From: Zoroaster sp. YZ-2022
Taxonomy: Eukaryota > Echinodermata > Asteroidea > Forcipulatida > Zoroasteridae
NCBI GenBank assembly: GCA_029582265.1
Contig: CM055819.1
Coordinates: 32,912,967 to 32,976,966, forward strand
Reading direction: 5' to 3'
DNA: 64,000 nucleotides
Shown here piece by piece: positions 59,401 to 64,000 of this stretch (position 1 is the stretch's first letter; each line of letters begins with the position of its first letter). Position numbers and translations under genes: made by a program. The notes beneath the pieces are model-generated. The model was not told where the DNA came from. It made no database searches and was given only the letters and a program-made list of their open reading frames with translations.

Positions 59401-62400
59401 ATACTCATAGAAGCAGGTTGCCCAACATTACCAATGTTGTACCTTCCCTTCAATGTATATCTTAATTCAAAGAGAGTAAGCATACTCATAGAAGCAGTTT
59501 GGCCAACATTACCAATGTTGTACCTTCCCTTCAATGTATATCTTAATTCAAAGAGAGTAAGCATACTCATAGAAGCAGTTTGGCCAACATTACCAATGTT
59601 GTACCTTCCCTTCAATGTATATCTTAATTCAAAGAGAGTAAGCATACTCATAGAAGCAGTTTTGCCAACATTACCAATGTTGTACCTTCCCTTCAATGTA
59701 TATATTGATTCAAAGAGAGTAAGCATACTCATAGAAGCAGTTTTGTCAACATTACCAATGTTGTACCTTCCCTTCAATGTATATCTTAATTCAAGGAGAG
59801 TAAGCATACTCATAGAAGCAGTTTTGTCAACATTACCAATGTTGTACCTTCCCTTCAATGTATATCTTAATTCAAAGAGAGTAAGCATACTCATAGAAGC
59901 AGTTTGGCCAACATTACCAATGCTGTACCTTCCCTTTAACCCTAACAATCCCCATCCAGCCAAACTCCAACACCAGGGATTGTTGGAGTTTGATGGGTTG
60001 AGTACTGTGTACTTCTGATATGGCATGTGTAAAGTGTTGGAATATGGCTGGATGAGTACTGTATGTGTGCAGTAACAGTGTTGGATTTTGATTGAGTAAG
60101 GACGGTGGTTCTACTAGCATGCAACATTGTTAGACTTTGAGTGGAGAGAGTGTGTGTATGCATAGAGAAAGGACTAGCAACCTGCTGTAATAAACAACTG
60201 ATAAAGGCAAATATTGTACTTAGGTATGCTTGGCATTGTGTCTAACATCATACAACTAGAACCTACCATTTATTCCATAGGGTGTTTTAGTTTTTGTATA
60301 GTTAAGTTTTTGTAGCCTGAAAACAATTGTTGGATTATGATGGGTTGAGTACTGTGTGACTCCAGTGTTCAAACTTTACTTTGGGCCATGTGTCCCCACT
60401 CAATCAAAATCCAACAGCTAAGGGCCTGTTGGAGTTTGATGGGTTGAGTACTGTAAACCAGCAACAGTCAACCATGGTGTTGGGATTTGATAGGTTGAGG
60501 AAGGTTTCTAGTAAAAATGCTTAGGGAGTTAGGGTTAATGTATATTTTGATTCAAAGAGAGTAATCATACTCATAGAAGCAGTTTGGCCAACATTACCAA
60601 TGTCGTACCTTCCCTTCAATGTATCTTGATTCAAAGAGAGTAAGCATACTCATAGAAGCAGTTTAGCCAACATTACCAATGCTGTACTTTCCCTTCAATG
60701 TATATCTTGATTCAAAGAGAGTAAGCATACTCATAGAAGCGGTTCTGCCAACATTACCAATGCTGAACATTCCCTTCAATGTATATCTTGATTCAAAGAG
60801 AGTAAGCATACTCATAGAAGCGGTTCTGCCAACATTACCAATGCTGTACCTTCCCTTTAATCAAACAGAAATCTTGCAGTACTTACTGATGCATCAGCAT
60901 GATTTTATCACTTTTTAATTTGCCTTGTTGTCCAACACGATTGACCTGATCTTGTTCCAGTACAGTGACTTGTGTTTCTAATTCCAACACCTACCGATAG
61001 AACAATATTGGAGAGATTGTAAGGAAACTGAGAAGTAGCACAAATTTAATTGATACAGCTAGTATTCTTGTTGCAAGACAGACTTTCTGATTTAATTACA
61101 TTACATGCACGATTGACGATCACACAGGATCTGCCACCAACAGGTGCTGTGCACGGCAAACCCGACTTACTACGAAAACCGCCACACCAAGAATACTGTC
61201 AGATTTTTTATTTATTTATTATGGTTTATTAAAAAATCTGCTCATTGCAGCCTGCCGGCTGAATTACGAAACAGTTTAAAAATATAAAGAATACATACAA
61301 ATTAAAATAAAGTAAACAGTATGAACCAAATGAAAAATTAATCTAAAAGAGAAATCAGTCAGGTACATACACGGCACATAAAAATATTGCACAGCAAAAA
61401 GCACACTCATCCAAGGGACATGAGAAACCACATTAAAAATTCTAAAACAAACAACAAACAAAACAAAAAAATTAAAAATTAATTACAAAAAATTACAAGG
61501 ATGGTGGGAGTGAGCTGAGAAAATTATTGACAAGTCTGTTGAAATAGGGGACTGGACTGTTACTGAGAAGAGCAGTTTTACATGGTACTTCATGAAGAGT
61601 TCTTTTAGATCTGAGATTCATAGAATGAGAACTTTTGGATTTGACAAACCATTCTTTAAATTTATTTGAGTTGTATGATTTTAATGCAAAAGTAGTACAA
61701 AGCGTGATTCTTCTAATATATACTGAACAAAATTATAAACGCCCCATGTGGCACTTTGAAACTTTTATTAGCCTTAGGGGTTGCAAAATCATACAAAATT
61801 CATTTTGTTGTTCAATATGCTACAGATTACTGTCCGTTAGAACACGATAAATAACCATTTTGTACAATTATAAGACAATATCAGCTCATTTAGGGTCGCC
61901 CATTACATGTTACATAAATAATTTACATGGGGCGTTTATATTTTTGCTCAGTGTATAAAGGTTCCAGACCCAGAGTAGTTAATGCTTGATTATAATGAGT
62001 ATATTTGTTGCCTAAAATGATGCAAGACGTTCTTTTTTGGATGGATTCTAATTGGTCAGAAAGAGTGAGGGAAGAACGCCCTCTATCGGTGGACATTATT
62101 CCTGTCTATTGCAATGGATCATGTACAAATGCAACGCAATACTGTCTTGCACCAATACTAGTACAACTCCTAATGGTTGCTCTGCCAGTTTTCCATAAAA
62201 ATTCCCCCAAAAAATATTGGAGAGAATGAAGAAACATTGACTCAAGTGGACTCATACAATAATTCAGAGTGTTGAATCCTTTTTTTGGGGGGGGGGGGGT
62301 ATACCATTGTTTTTATAGTACACCACTGATTGGAATGATTTGTGGAAACATTTGAGACATATCACCATCTTGGGAATACCGTCATATGTAATCAACTTTT

Positions 62401-63307
62401 CATACAGCATCATTTGAGTATATCGGCATTAGATTTTATCAGCATTGTTTTGAGTAAATCATCATTTGATGTTAAAGATAAATCACCAATGGTTCTCGCT
62501 ATTTCATCAGTAATTTTCATTTCCATCCAGATCATTGCTTACTAACTTGAGGATACCAAATACTTTAAAATGACACACTTCCCAAAATAATCGTCAGAAT
62601 CATCTGTGCCAAATTTAACTTACAATGGGTCCCCTCATATGTTCATTTGGGCACTTTAACCCTCCTGCTATAGCTGAACTTTAGTGGCAAGTTGCTATAG
62701 AGGTCAAAATCAGTCAACTGCCTGTTTTGACTGTTGACCCAAATGTGCACACAGGGGCATTTTTGACTGGTTTTTCCCATCATTTTGACCACCCTGAACA
62801 ATACAAGACAATGCTTTTACCAGTCAAAAACAGTCGACTCATTTTGACCTGCAAATGTACTTACTACACGTAAGGTTTGACAGTGTTTGACTTTTAAGTG
62901 CACTAGATATACCTTGGCAAGTATATCAACATCTTGACTGATTTTGTCCCTTACAGTCATAGGAGGGTTAAATACTGTTAAACCAAGCTTCTGAAAACTA
63001 TTTTGTGAAACAACAAATTTCAAAGTATTTGTTTTCATTTCACAAAGGAAATTAGCAGTCTTCTGAGTAATACAAAATTTGCAGAAATAACCAATAAATT
63101 AATGAAAAAAAAAAAAAAAAAAAAAAAAAACGGCGATACATTTTCAAGCATTTATTATTGACTAGAGCATAGCTTAAATCACAACACAGTCTCGCCAGTA
63201 TGGCTTTGTATCATAATTTGACCACTAGTTACCCCACCTTATCATTGAGTTCTAAGACGTCGGTATCTGACGCCGCATACTCCCCATATGCGTCTTCAAT
63301 AGCACCT
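44263..63307 (-). CDS. rab11fip3/4: Rab11-FIP3/4 (class II Rab11 family-interacting protein), C-terminal 330 residues in nine exons
   Basis: Seen: nine minus-strand exons (63238-63307, 60887-60990, 53646-53736, 51981-52030, 50648-50729, 48269-48406, 47474-47626, 45550-45696, 44263-44421). All have AG acceptors and GT donors, and their phases join without a stop. The 330 residues are a nearly unbroken coiled coil rich in E, K, Q and L, with a Ser-rich break (RLLRSPSISDLP) near residues 209-220. They end in a Rab11-binding domain around residues 294-314 (LREYIGCILARILDSNPGLL) and a 16-residue tail. Known: class II FIPs dimerise by coiled coil, bind Rab11 and Arf GTPases on recycling endosomes, and act in cytokinesis and membrane traffic; they usually have N-terminal EF-hands and are about 600-750 residues. 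Inferred: the EF-hand half lies past the right edge. The gene is 5'-truncated by the window, not broken. Confidence 0.88.
44591..44868 (+). mobile_element. TTAA element, CCCTCCTACTGTAG family, decayed right end
   Basis: Direct copy of 62660-62967 with shared AACCAGTCAACTGACTGTTT, GTGCACACAGGGGCATTTTT and TGCACTAGATATACCTTGGC. The left flank is TTAT. Confidence 0.7.
45010..45440 (+). mobile_element. CAGGCCTCCCAG element with 6-bp target duplication
   Basis: 431 bp, ends CAGGCCTCCCAG and CTGGGAGGTCTG, flanked by TATTTG (45004-45009, 45441-45446). The interior repeats TATAGGTTTTTATAGG and contains CTTCATCTCTTTATACTTAG. Lies in the last Rab11-FIP intron. The second copy is at 52923-53272. Confidence 0.8.
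45550..45696 (-). CDS. rab11fip3/4: Rab11-FIP exon before the Rab11-binding domain (residues 230-278)
   Basis: Acceptor gatctgtcag, donor GAT|gtaagt; 147 bases, phase 0 at both ends. The peptide begins ENANLKECNEEMSAQILNNS, and then has the Ser-rich segment SLLHRGTSKSESFASELE. This layout (EN-x-LK...EELSAQ followed by a Ser-rich stretch) is characteristic of class II FIPs. Confidence 0.88.
46107..46405. mobile_element. Harbinger-like fragment inserted in a relic satellite-monomer end
   Basis: 46109-46133 (TTACCAATGTTGTACCTCCC, CTTTA) is the end of an 81-bp monomer. GGCC starts at 46134 after TTA, and the following AGTCTCTGGTCTTTGG and inner part (TTCCCATACACAAA, GTTCATACCC) match 39510-39922 inverted. 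The right TIR is missing. Confidence 0.6.
46410..47440. other. No exon recognised (Rab11-FIP intron)
   Basis: Intron with a short motif (CGAACCTAGCAGGTTCTTTC, 47104-47125) that is the inverse of 5764-5790, and a loose inverted repeat of TGGACACCCTG/TTTGGATGTCC at 46740-46865. Confidence 0.45.
47474..47626 (-). CDS. rab11fip3/4: Rab11-FIP exon with Ser/Pro break (residues 179-229)
   Basis: Acceptor aatcaacag after a long T run, donor AAG|gtaact; 153 bases, phase 0 at both ends. The peptide begins LVEDLSRELEELRRENLEQR, passes through LLRSPSISDLPSRY (a break in the coil and a plausible phosphorylation site), and resumes with DELQCELQRLKK. Confidence 0.88.
47999..48206. mobile_element. TTAA element, AGGGGCA family, shortened right TIR
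   Basis: 208 bp, exact TTAA at 47995-47998 and 48207-48210. The right end goes straight from CCATGCCCTGTT to GTCCCT, losing the GATCGTGACGATACT segment. It ends 63 bases from a Rab11-FIP donor. Confidence 0.8.
48269..48406 (-). CDS. rab11fip3/4: Rab11-FIP coiled-coil exon (residues 133-178)
   Basis: Acceptor cgttctttcag, donor GTG|gtaagt; 138 bases, phase 0 at both ends. The peptide begins ENDRLEEQVLDLDNKWLALS and ends ETIKASNV. A symmetric phase-0 exon like this could be skipped without a frameshift. Confidence 0.87.
48797..48866 (-). repeat. tRNA-like module in a Rab11-FIP intron
   Basis: Minus strand reads with an A box (GATGGTTCAGTTGGTAGAGT) and a B box (GTCGCAGGTTCAAATCC). The anticodon loop is irregular, so it is most likely the head of a tRNA-derived SINE rather than a functional tRNA. 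Confidence 0.65.
49145..49275 (-). repeat. Inverted copy of the GATCGAAACGTCGAGTTG repeat
   Basis: Reverse complement of 23162-23285, with ACTCCATGTGAAATTCTC, TTGAAAAGAACTGGAGGTTA and CTGATTGTCTTCAGGAGAAT. Confidence 0.6.
49556..49887. mobile_element. Foldback element (GGTTTACGGTAACATCATGT arms) split by a Harbinger fragment
   Basis: About 40-bp arms (GGTTATCTCAACT / AGTTGAGATAACC), related to the ends of the 38185-38939 palindrome. The interior 49594-49843 is a Harbinger-like piece (TTCCCATACACAAAGTATGG ... GGGGCC) resembling 39510-39922. Both foldback elements sit next to CCACCATGCAAAGCC. Confidence 0.65.
50000..50632 (+). mobile_element. Non-LTR retrotransposon 3' end, split by a TTAA element
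   Basis: 50085-50180 encodes DKSFSVADPKLWNKLPIRIK then SLDTMTSFMEN and a stop, the typical C-terminal motif of LINE reverse-transcriptase ORFs (S-x-A-P-x-LWN-x-LP...F). Frame-breaking stops lie upstream. After the insertion at 50196-50541, the tail resumes (CTTGATGGAATGTGGCACTA) and ends in TTATTATTAT. Confidence 0.65.
50196..50541 (+). mobile_element. CCCTAAC-family element in a LINE tail
   Basis: Starts within the family at CCATTTGCTTACACATAACC, having lost CCCTAACTCCCTAGG, and ends GGGAAGGTTAGGG. Carries the same internal duplication as 26748-28130. Confidence 0.75.
50648..50729 (-). CDS. rab11fip3/4: Rab11-FIP coiled-coil exon (residues 105-132)
   Basis: Acceptor ttcattgacag, donor CAG|gtaaac. 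Encodes R-MSFLDEEKGQYEMEMSRL then KTQMENLKQ. A TTAA miniature element begins only 28 bases upstream of the acceptor, so the branch point lies in a very short host segment or within the element. Confidence 0.85.
50761..50970. mobile_element. TTAA element, CCTTCCTG subfamily, next to a splice acceptor
   Basis: 210 bp, TTAA at 50757-50760 and 50971-50974. Ends CCTTCCTG and GCAAGG. The interior has the AAAACCTTTTGAAGGGTTTT motif of the 4799 family. The near TTAA is 28 bases upstream of the Rab11-FIP acceptor at 50730. Confidence 0.7.
51430..51739. mobile_element. TTAA element, CCCTACTACACATGG subfamily
   Basis: TTAA at 51426-51429; the right flank CTAA is mutated. Ends CCCTAC and GTAGGAAGG. The interior repeats GGAGGCCAC / CCAAGGCCACTG motifs. 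The 125-residue open frame across it has no recognisable homology. Confidence 0.6.
51981..52030 (-). CDS. rab11fip3/4: Rab11-FIP coiled-coil exon (residues 89-104)
   Basis: Acceptor tttccctcag, donor AG|gtaagt. Encodes AKNEKEMQEQIELLTN and the first two bases of an Arg codon. It is a 50-base micro-exon. Its phase matches both neighbours exactly, and it continues the heptad pattern. Confidence 0.82.
52116..52770 (+). mobile_element. Single-monomer relative of the 81-bp satellite (TTAA element)
   Basis: TTAA (52112-52115), then AGGTAAGGTATAGCACTGGT. Blocks CTGATGATGGTATCAATCTT and GAGGTGCTGTTACCTTTAA precede a nested AGGGGCA element (52255-52541). The body resumes with CTGAATGCATTTTC and CTGGCTGGTTGTTAATTTAA. 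It ends in one diverged monomer (ATCTCGACTCAAAGAAAAGC ... TTGGCAACATTAATTTCCC) and TTAA. The same block order precedes array B at 55965-56200. Confidence 0.72.
52255..52541. mobile_element. TTAA element, AGGGGCA family, with internal triplication
   Basis: 287 bp, TTAA at 52251-52254 and 52542-52545. A unit of about 36 bp (AAAACTAGCACTCTGATTCC, ATGCCCTGTTGAT) is tandemly present three times before the right TIR. Confidence 0.82.
52923..53272 (+). mobile_element. CAGGCCTCCCAG element, second copy
   Basis: 350 bp, perfect 13-bp ends CAGGCCTCCCAG(T/C), flanked by CATGTG (52917-52922, 53273-53278). Same orientation and interior as 45010-45440. Confidence 0.82.
53646..53736 (-). CDS. rab11fip3/4: Rab11-FIP coiled-coil exon (residues 59-88)
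   Basis: Acceptor ttttgaccag, donor TTG|gtaatt. After one base completing Gln, the peptide is VQSLEEQIREAEMRHQESEE then DRIRKNKEHL, a strong coiled coil typical of FIP3/4. It is separated from the upstream exon by a 7.1-kb intron that holds most of the 81-bp satellite. Confidence 0.87.
54008..54585. mobile_element. GTGAC-family DNA element
   Basis: Inverted ends GTGACGCCGTATGTCAAAAC and GTGACGCGGTATGTCAAAAC, each followed by CAGGC, flanked by ATAT. About 580 bp, no ORF. Shares the GTGAC start and AT-rich 4-bp target with 26771 and 35829. Confidence 0.72.
54747..54900 (-). repeat. tRNA-Ser/Leu-like module and partial foldback copy
   Basis: Minus strand 54888-54812 resembles a class II tRNA: GCTCGGTGGTCGAGAGGTTT (A box), CTGTGCTAATAAGCAG (anticodon arm, GCT-like), then GTGGGTTCGAATCCCGCCC (B box). 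The acceptor stem (GGGC/GCCC) partly pairs. The left part shares GAGTCTGTGAAAAAACTTCA with 54945-55193, so it is part of a repeat. Confidence 0.6.
54945..55193. mobile_element. Foldback element enclosing a tRNA B-box fragment
   Basis: Imperfect inverted arms of about 80 bp: TATAAGTTGATAAAATTCTT ... and its partner AAGAATTTCATCAACCTATA. Between them are GCTTTCCGAGTGTCTGTG and (minus) GTCGTGGGTTTGAATCCC. Partial copies are at 25605, 13547 and 54747. Confidence 0.7.
55195..55960. other. No exon recognised (Rab11-FIP intron)
   Basis: AT-rich intron sequence with no defined repeat. Confidence 0.4.
55965..57168 (+). repeat. Satellite parent element plus array B (12 monomers)
   Basis: 55965-56196 is the transposon body (AAGGTATAGTATTGGCAATT, CAGACTGATGATGCTAGCAA, GATGTGCTGTCACCTTAA, CTTTCACAGGTTGG). 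It runs directly into 12 monomers (56197-57168), with the final CCTTCCCTTTAA terminus kept at the end. Most monomers have ACGCAT instead of ACTCAT. One monomer (56684-56758) has a small deletion, and another (about 56915) is diverged. Confidence 0.9.
57170..57785. other. Spacer between arrays B and C
   Basis: Unique intron sequence. 57412-57420 is a C run. No exon or element seen. This would be the loop of the B/C inverted repeat. Confidence 0.5.
57790..58355 (-). repeat. 81-bp satellite array C, inverted (7 monomers)
   Basis: Opens with the terminus TTAAAGGGAAGGTACAACAT and reads as the reverse complement of arrays A, B, D and E. Monomers mostly alternate AAGGGAAGGTAC and AAGGGCAGATAC, a 162-bp higher-order unit. 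Identity between monomers is very high. Confidence 0.92.
58726..60858 (+). repeat. Satellite arrays D and E (about 18 monomers), split by one insertion
   Basis: 58722-58725 TTAA and AGGTACGGTACAGAATCGGT form a shortened parent-element head. Monomers run 58799-59939 (about 14) and 60535-60858 (about 4), ending ACCTTCCCTTTAA. Local blocks differ (CTTAATTC in 59380-59880, CTTGATTC elsewhere). The gap is the TTAA element at 59940-60534, so D and E were one array. Confidence 0.9.
59940..60534. mobile_element. TTAA element, CCCTAAC ends, 595 bp, inside the satellite
   Basis: TTAA at 59936-59939 and 60535-60538; ends CCCTAACAATCC and GGAGTTAGGG. The interior has five or so degenerate copies of TGTTGGAGTTTGATGGGTTG followed by AGTACTGT. 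It inserted at the TTAA created by the CCCTTTAATG monomer variant. Confidence 0.82.
60887..60990 (-). CDS. rab11fip3/4: Rab11-FIP coiled-coil exon (residues 24-58)
   Basis: Acceptor atcggtag, donor CA|gtaagt. The peptide begins VLELETQVTVLEQDQVNRVG and ends KIMLMH plus a split Gln codon. That codon is completed by the first G of the exon at 53736. The donor lies only 28 bases from the end of a tandem-repeat array (60858). Confidence 0.85.
61200..61715 (-). repeat. Probable non-LTR element 3' end (antisense)
   Basis: TTTATTTATTTATTATGG followed by CAGCCTGCCGGCTGAATTAC and A-rich stretches resemble the antisense tail of a LINE-type repeat. No coding motif is visible, and the boundaries are approximate. 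Confidence 0.4.
61719..61956. mobile_element. Tc1/mariner-like miniature element
   Basis: Inverted ends TATACTGAACAAAATTATAA (then ACGCCCCATGT) and TATACACTGAGCAAAAATAT (then AAACGCCCCATGT); 238 bp with TA junctions. These ends are typical of mariner/Tc1-type elements. Confidence 0.78.
61957..62655. other. No exon recognised (Rab11-FIP intron)
   Basis: Non-coding, possibly further LINE debris to 62220. 62287-62299 is a G homopolymer. Confidence 0.4.
62660..62967 (+). mobile_element. TTAA element, CCCTCCTGCTATAG family, intact
   Basis: 308 bp, exact TTAA at 62656-62659 and 62968-62971; ends CCCTCCTGCTATAG and CATAGGAGGG. The interior is full of GTCAAAA / TTTTGAC motifs (AAATCAGTCAACTGCCTGTT, TTTTTGACTGGTTTTT), giving extensive self-complementarity. 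Confidence 0.82.
63103..63130 (+). repeat. A28 homopolymer
   Basis: Pure A tract of about 28 bases with no retroelement body recognisable before it. Confidence 0.8.
63238..63307 (-). CDS. rab11fip3/4: Rab11-FIP exon, first visible (residues 1-23)
   Basis: Acceptor aacccacag, donor AAG|gtgggg. The exon supplies the last base of a split codon and then GAIEDAYGEYAASDTDVLEL plus NDK. The acidic, Tyr-containing start leads into the coiled coil, so a further exon must lie upstream, outside the window. It ends in phase 0 and continues directly into the next exon's VLELETQV heptads. Confidence 0.8.
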
Positions 63308-63741
63308 CTGTGGGTTAGATTATGTGAAGAAGAAGATCTGTACAAATGGCTACAAGAAAAAAATACAGGAAATGGAATATAAATCAGTTATTTATAGAGA
63401 CAATGTGGTGGGCTGTGTAGGCTGAACGGATATACAATTTCAACATGAGTCTTTCCAGGAGTTGTTTTTAGTGCAATGATGTTTGTGCTTTTTTTAAAAT
63501 GACAAATATCTTTTTAAAAATGTGGAGAAAAACATGATCCAAAAAACATCAAAAAGCAGGCAATTTCATTTAAAAAAATGTATTTATTATTATTTTTTAC
63601 AAAAATGGAATACATGTAAAAAGGCGAGTTTGTCCACTTGTTTTCCAGGCTTTTTTTAAAATGCATATTCACCCCGAACAGGACTAAAAGCCACTCAAGG
63701 TACGGGGCTACAATAGAAGAGAAATGAAGAGGTAAAATGAC

Positions 63742-63864
63742 TCAGAGGAACTGAAGGTGGGAATTGAGATTCCTCTTGAAACAGGATAGATTATAGGATG
63801 GAGGGAAACATGCACCAGGCAAGGAATTCCAAAGAGATGCAGCACGAGGGAAAAGGCTATTTGG
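63742..63864 (-). mobile_element. LINE reverse-transcriptase ORF, C-terminal fragment
   Basis: Minus frame reads NSLFPRAASLWNSLPGACF then PPSYNLSCFKRNLNSHLQFL and stop. The RAA-x-LWNSLP...FKRNL signature is the conserved C-terminus of LINE ORFs. Only this tail is present; more may lie beyond 63864 but is not recognisable. Confidence 0.65.
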
Positions 63865-64000
63865 CATTAAAGACCAATGTCATTAGTAAATGTACTTAAC
63901 AATCTCTCTCTTTCTCACTCTCGTCAGCATGGATATGAAATACATGTACATGTATCATATATGATAGACAAGAAGTCAATACAAATTGCTTTAAAGCAAG

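Overview
The window looks like an intron-rich metazoan genome, most likely a marine invertebrate. Two genes are spliced from small GT-AG exons, and both belong to animal polarity or recycling-endosome families. tRNA-like modules and non-LTR retrotransposon tails with ATT-type microsatellites are present. Short DNA transposons are extremely dense. An echinoderm-like deuterostome is my guess from the repeat style, but nothing here proves the phylum. Protein-coding exons make up less than 2 percent of the 64 kb.

Genes. Both recognised genes are on the minus strand in head-to-tail order. The right half (44.2-63.3 kb) holds the last nine coding exons of a class II Rab11-family interacting protein (Rab11-FIP3/4, Nuclear fallout type). 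These give 330 residues of coiled coil ending in the Rab11-binding domain; the N-terminal part lies beyond the right edge. Between 26.04 and 22.69 kb are the first two coding exons of a Lethal giant larvae homologue (LLGL): the start codon and the first WD40 strand. The rest should lie to the left, but I recognise no further LLGL exon in the left 22.6 kb. Two possible non-coding first exons of LLGL end in strong donors at 29.82 and 32.02 kb. No coding gene was found in the 12 kb between the two loci.

Repeats. Everything else is dominated by non-autonomous DNA transposons, many with exact TTAA target duplications. The TTAA groups have termini CCCTCCTA, CCCTAAC, CCAGTTCGCG, AGGGRCARTATCGTC and AGGTAAGG. 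Others are PIF/Harbinger-like GGCC elements with TAA/TTA duplications, a hAT relic with an 8-bp duplication and a zinc-finger remnant, GTGAC-ended elements with 4-bp duplications, CAGGCCTCCCAG elements with 6-bp duplications, and Tc1/mariner-like elements. Nesting is common and can be read to the base.

Most striking. An 81-bp tandem repeat forms arrays at 40.9-42.0 kb and at four places in one FIP intron (56.2-60.9 kb), one of them inverted. The monomer is the terminal segment of a TTAA miniature transposon; a related copy at 52.1-52.8 kb carries a single diverged monomer, and the arrays still end in the transposon terminus. The monomer is 27 codons long and open on both strands, so it creates long false ORFs. 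A second striking object is a 755-bp near-perfect palindrome (two 316-bp arms, one mismatch seen) at 38.2-38.9 kb, nested inside another transposon.
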